Below are positions 6,387-7,810 of a stretch of 7,810 bases of DNA, piece by piece; position 1 is the stretch's first letter, and each line of letters starts with the position of its first letter. A program made the position numbers and the translations under genes. The stretch comes from a bacterium (GTDB lineage Bacteria > SZUA-79 > Acidulodesulfobacterales > Acidulodesulfobacteraceae). Location: the NCBI GenBank assembly GCA_021828445.1, contig JAJZJD010000040.1:1465-9274 (forward strand). Reading direction: 5' to 3'. The notes below the pieces were generated by a model. That model made no database searches. It worked only from the letters and a program-made list of their open reading frames with translations, and was not told where the DNA came from.

Positions 6387-7616
6387 CGAAAGTTTAGGTT
6401 TAAAATATTTCTTAAACGTCTGCCTCCATGGATGATCCAACGGCGGAGAATAAGTTTTGCGTAATTTAATTATTTTTTTAACTTCTTTTACCGGCCTTTT
6501 AATTATCTCCTTATATTCAAGATATTTGCCGTCATATTTTATATGAATGGAGTTGTCCATATGCTCCTCCACCGTCACGGTTTTCGCCCTTATTATGGGT
6601 TTAAGCTGGTAAATTTGGGCATTGTGCGATATCGTGTTATCGTTTTTGACGGTTCTTTCCTGCTTAATGCAGAGATAGCCGTCAAGGTCTGTGTCTTTGC
6701 CTATTTTTATATTAACGTCCGTATTATCAAAAGGAATTACGTTGAATTTAGAATTAAAAACGGGCAGATATTGTTTTAAGAAGTTATTGGCGGTTTCTAT
6801 ATCGCTTATATTTTTTAATCTCATTTCTTTAATCAATCTATCCTGAAGGGTGCGAAACAATCTTTCTACTCTGCCCTTAGCCTGCGGCGTATTTGCATGT
6901 ATAAGCTCTATTCCGAGTTCTTCCAATGCTCTTCCGAACTGGCTCGGGACATCTTTGTTTTTATCCGTCGATTTATACGTGGTATGCTTATCGGAGTAAA
7001 TGCTCATAGGAAGGCCGTATTCTTCTGTATATTGTTTTAATAAGCTCATAGCTGGAATAGTTCCTTCGTATTCGTAAAACCTTGCAAATACGAAACCGGT
7101 GGCATCGTCTATGAAGGACATTAGAACGGCTTTATCCCTTCTTTTTTCGAACCAGTCGTGATGAGAGCCGTCTAACTGGAGCATTTCACCAAAACAGGGT
7201 TTTCTTTGCCTTAAGCTTTTGCGAAGCTTAATTTTTCTTTCACGTTTCCACAAGCCTTCGTTAAGAAGCCACTTTCTTACGGTTTCTTTGCTTATTTCTA
7301 TATTATGTAATTCGGAAAGTTTCTCGCAAAAAAACATAGGGGCGAAATCACGGTAATTTTCCCTATATAGTTCTAACACTTTTAACCTCAAATCTTCGGG
7401 TAATCTTCTGTTCGAAACAGCATTTCTGCGTTTGTTCGTCAGGCCTTTAGCGCCTTCTAACCTGAATCTTCTTACAAGCCTTTTAATCTGCCTTGAAGAA
7501 AGGTTAAGGCGCTTTCCCGCAATTTTCTGTGAAATCCTTTTTTCCGTTACGTCCGTAATTACTTTAAGCTTTTCAAGTTCCTTTACACTCATAACGATAA
7601 TGTCCTTTTGTCCCAT
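6366..7616 (-). CDS. IS transposase with rve/DDE integrase core, ISNCY/IS1202-like
   Basis: The 416-residue enzyme should cut and join the IS ends. The N-terminal part holds helix-turn-helix segments: ISQKIAGKRLNLSSRQIKRLVRRFR (28-52) followed by the GAKGLTNKRR turn, then a second at about 95-120 (ISKETVRKWLLNEGLW). The catalytic core carries the expected triad: D149 in LQLDGSHHDWFE, D209 in YSDKHTTY and E251 in QAKGRVERLFRTLQDRL. The C-terminal part includes IYQLKP and ends with DHPWRQTFK (394-402), both typical of this group. The length is normal and the frame is unbroken. The start at 7614-7616 is chosen because relatives share the MGQKDIIVMS-type opening and a GGAGG lies just upstream; M9 has no ribosome site. 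The gene occupies most of the element. Its AT-rich composition is like its surroundings, so nothing marks it as a very recent arrival. Confidence 0.88.
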   Translation of the reverse strand: MGQKDIIVMSVKELEKLKVITDVTEKRISQKIAGKRLNLSSRQIKRLVRRFRLEGAKGLTNKRRNAVSNRRLPEDLRLKVLELYRENYRDFAPMFFCEKLSELHNIEISKETVRKWLLNEGLWKRERKIKLRKSLRQRKPCFGEMLQLDGSHHDWFEKRRDKAVLMSFIDDATGFVFARFYEYEGTIPAMSLLKQYTEEYGLPMSIYSDKHTTYKSTDKNKDVPSQFGRALEELGIELIHANTPQAKGRVERLFRTLQDRLIKEMRLKNISDIETANNFLKQYLPVFNSKFNVIPFDNTDVNIKIGKDTDLDGYLCIKQERTVKNDNTISHNAQIYQLKPIIRAKTVTVEEHMDNSIHIKYDGKYLEYKEIIKRPVKEVKKIIKLRKTYSPPLDHPWRQTFKKYFKPKLSQTADEK

Positions 7617-7620
7617 ATTG

Positions 7621-7625
7621 CCTCC
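7621..7625 (-). promoter_or_regulatory. Shine-Dalgarno of the transposase gene
   Basis: GGAGG on the - strand lies 4 nt before the ATG. It favours this start over the ATG eight codons further in, which has none. The spacing is slightly short. Confidence 0.7.
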
Positions 7626-7648
7626 ATTTATTAATAAATAAAGGTAAT

Positions 7649-7677
7649 ATTATAATTCTTATGGTGACATTTCTAAA
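7649..7677 (-). promoter_or_regulatory. Candidate transposase promoter inside the right IS end
   Basis: Read on the - strand, TTTAGA (7672-7677, four of six matches to the -35 consensus) is followed after 17 nt by a perfect TATAAT (7649-7654), upstream of the transposase Shine-Dalgarno. The -35 lies inside the inner terminal box (7663-7681), so transposase bound at its own end could block its own transcription. That repression is an inference. Confidence 0.5.
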
Positions 7678-7712
7678 TTGCTAATAAGTGACATTATCAT
7701 ATTGCTGTAACA
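7663..7712 (-). repeat. Right terminal repeat of the IS, with two internal boxes
   Basis: Read on the - strand from 7712, the end begins TGTTACA. It contains a degenerate outer box GCAATATGATAATGTCACT (7687-7705) and an inner box GCAATTTAGAAATGTCACC (7663-7681), 24 nt apart. It aligns with the left end over about 50 nt with one gap, including the shared TTAGCAA between the boxes. The outer box is the more diverged of the two. Confidence 0.7.
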
Positions 7713-7810
7713 GGTGAAAACTCTAAAATTGGGTAGATAGGTACGAACATACTTACCAGTATAAAAAAAGCAACTAATAACGATAATGGTTAGATTATAT
7801 TCGTACCACG
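7713..7810. other. Right flank beyond the IS, no supported gene, with a 12-nt inverted repeat
   Basis: No start codon with a ribosome site is seen on either strand. The arms GGTACGAACATA (7740-7751) and TATATTCGTACC (7796-7807) are complementary at 11 of 12 positions and enclose 44 nt that include an A-rich run. They could be an inverted repeat of another mobile element, an operator pair or the base of a hairpin. One - strand frame is open across the whole flank but is too short to call a gene. Confidence 0.4.

Larger units (their letters stand above)
6224..7712 (-). mobile_element. Complete insertion sequence, ISNCY/IS1202-group-like
   Basis: The element is about 1.49 kb and carries one full-length transposase gene on the - strand. 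The boundaries come from aligning the two ends: the left end reads TGTCAAGGCAAT inward from 6224, and the right end, read on the - strand from 7712, reads TGTTACAGCAAT. Both begin with TGT, as is usual for IS481-like and IS1202-like elements. Roughly 50 nt at each end are similar in inverted orientation. I see no direct target duplication: the left flank is AT-only (TTTAAA) and the right flank begins GGTGAAAAC. The transposase has no stops or frameshifts, so the element may still be active. The right boundary is the less certain one; the TGACA ending at 7693 was the alternative. Confidence 0.75.

Noticed and set aside
6543..6779. A + strand frame inside the transposase, and another at 7432-7641.
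   Set aside because: Both run opposite an intact, motif-bearing transposase and lack supporting start signals.
7689..7693. TGACA as the right boundary of the IS.
   Set aside because: An end at 7712 aligns with the left end over about 50 nt, including both boxes. An end at 7693 would leave the outer box unexplained.
7663..7732. Three spaced similar units (starting near 7663, 7687 and 7713), considered as a short CRISPR or iteron array.
   Set aside because: The first two match the boxes of the opposite IS end and are better explained as transposase sites. The third is too degenerate to count.
7713..7810. A - strand frame open across the entire right flank, as a possible gene cut by the IS.
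   Set aside because: About 32 codons without a stop is not unusual when three frames are examined, and the translated stretch has no motif I recognise.

Overview
The window is AT-rich and mostly gene-dense. It suggests a Gram-negative bacterium. A heptose kinase of the lipopolysaccharide (LPS) inner-core pathway sits beside a run of RemA/DUF370, guanylate kinase, RNA polymerase omega and Rel. That order resembles Desulfobacterota (former deltaproteobacteria) and related deep-branching lineages. The taxon is inferred from gene content and order and is not proven.

Positions 1-2241 hold a surface-polysaccharide segment on the + strand: the 3' end of an unidentified gene, a family 4 glycosyltransferase starting at GTG, and an 8-nt-overlapping heptose-7-phosphate kinase that lacks the nucleotidyltransferase half of HldE. 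Positions 2295-5774 hold remA-like, gmk, rpoZ and rel, all on the + strand with gaps of 18 to 59 nt. Three of these touch guanine nucleotides directly: Gmk makes GDP from GMP, Rel makes and degrades (p)ppGpp, and omega keeps the N-terminal residues that form a ppGpp site on RNA polymerase in E. coli. Rel looks fully bifunctional. A 19-bp perfect inverted repeat that includes the rel stop codon closes the block and probably serves as a two-way terminator.

Positions 5862-6077 (- strand) encode a small two-helix membrane protein of the YgaP/DUF2892 type, convergent with rel. Positions 6224-7712 are an apparently complete insertion sequence with an intact DDE transposase on the - strand, resembling the ISNCY/IS1202 group. 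Its ends begin TGT, each carries two copies of a box spaced 24-25 nt apart, and a large hairpin overlaps the end of the transposase gene. The last 98 bases have no gene I can support, but they carry a 12-nt inverted repeat with one mismatch.

I did not find a convincing new defence or biosynthetic system. The points most worth a second look are the structure of the IS ends and hairpin, the insertion in Gmk, the RemA homologue in a ppGpp/GTP gene block, and the lack of Shine-Dalgarno sequences on most of the housekeeping genes.
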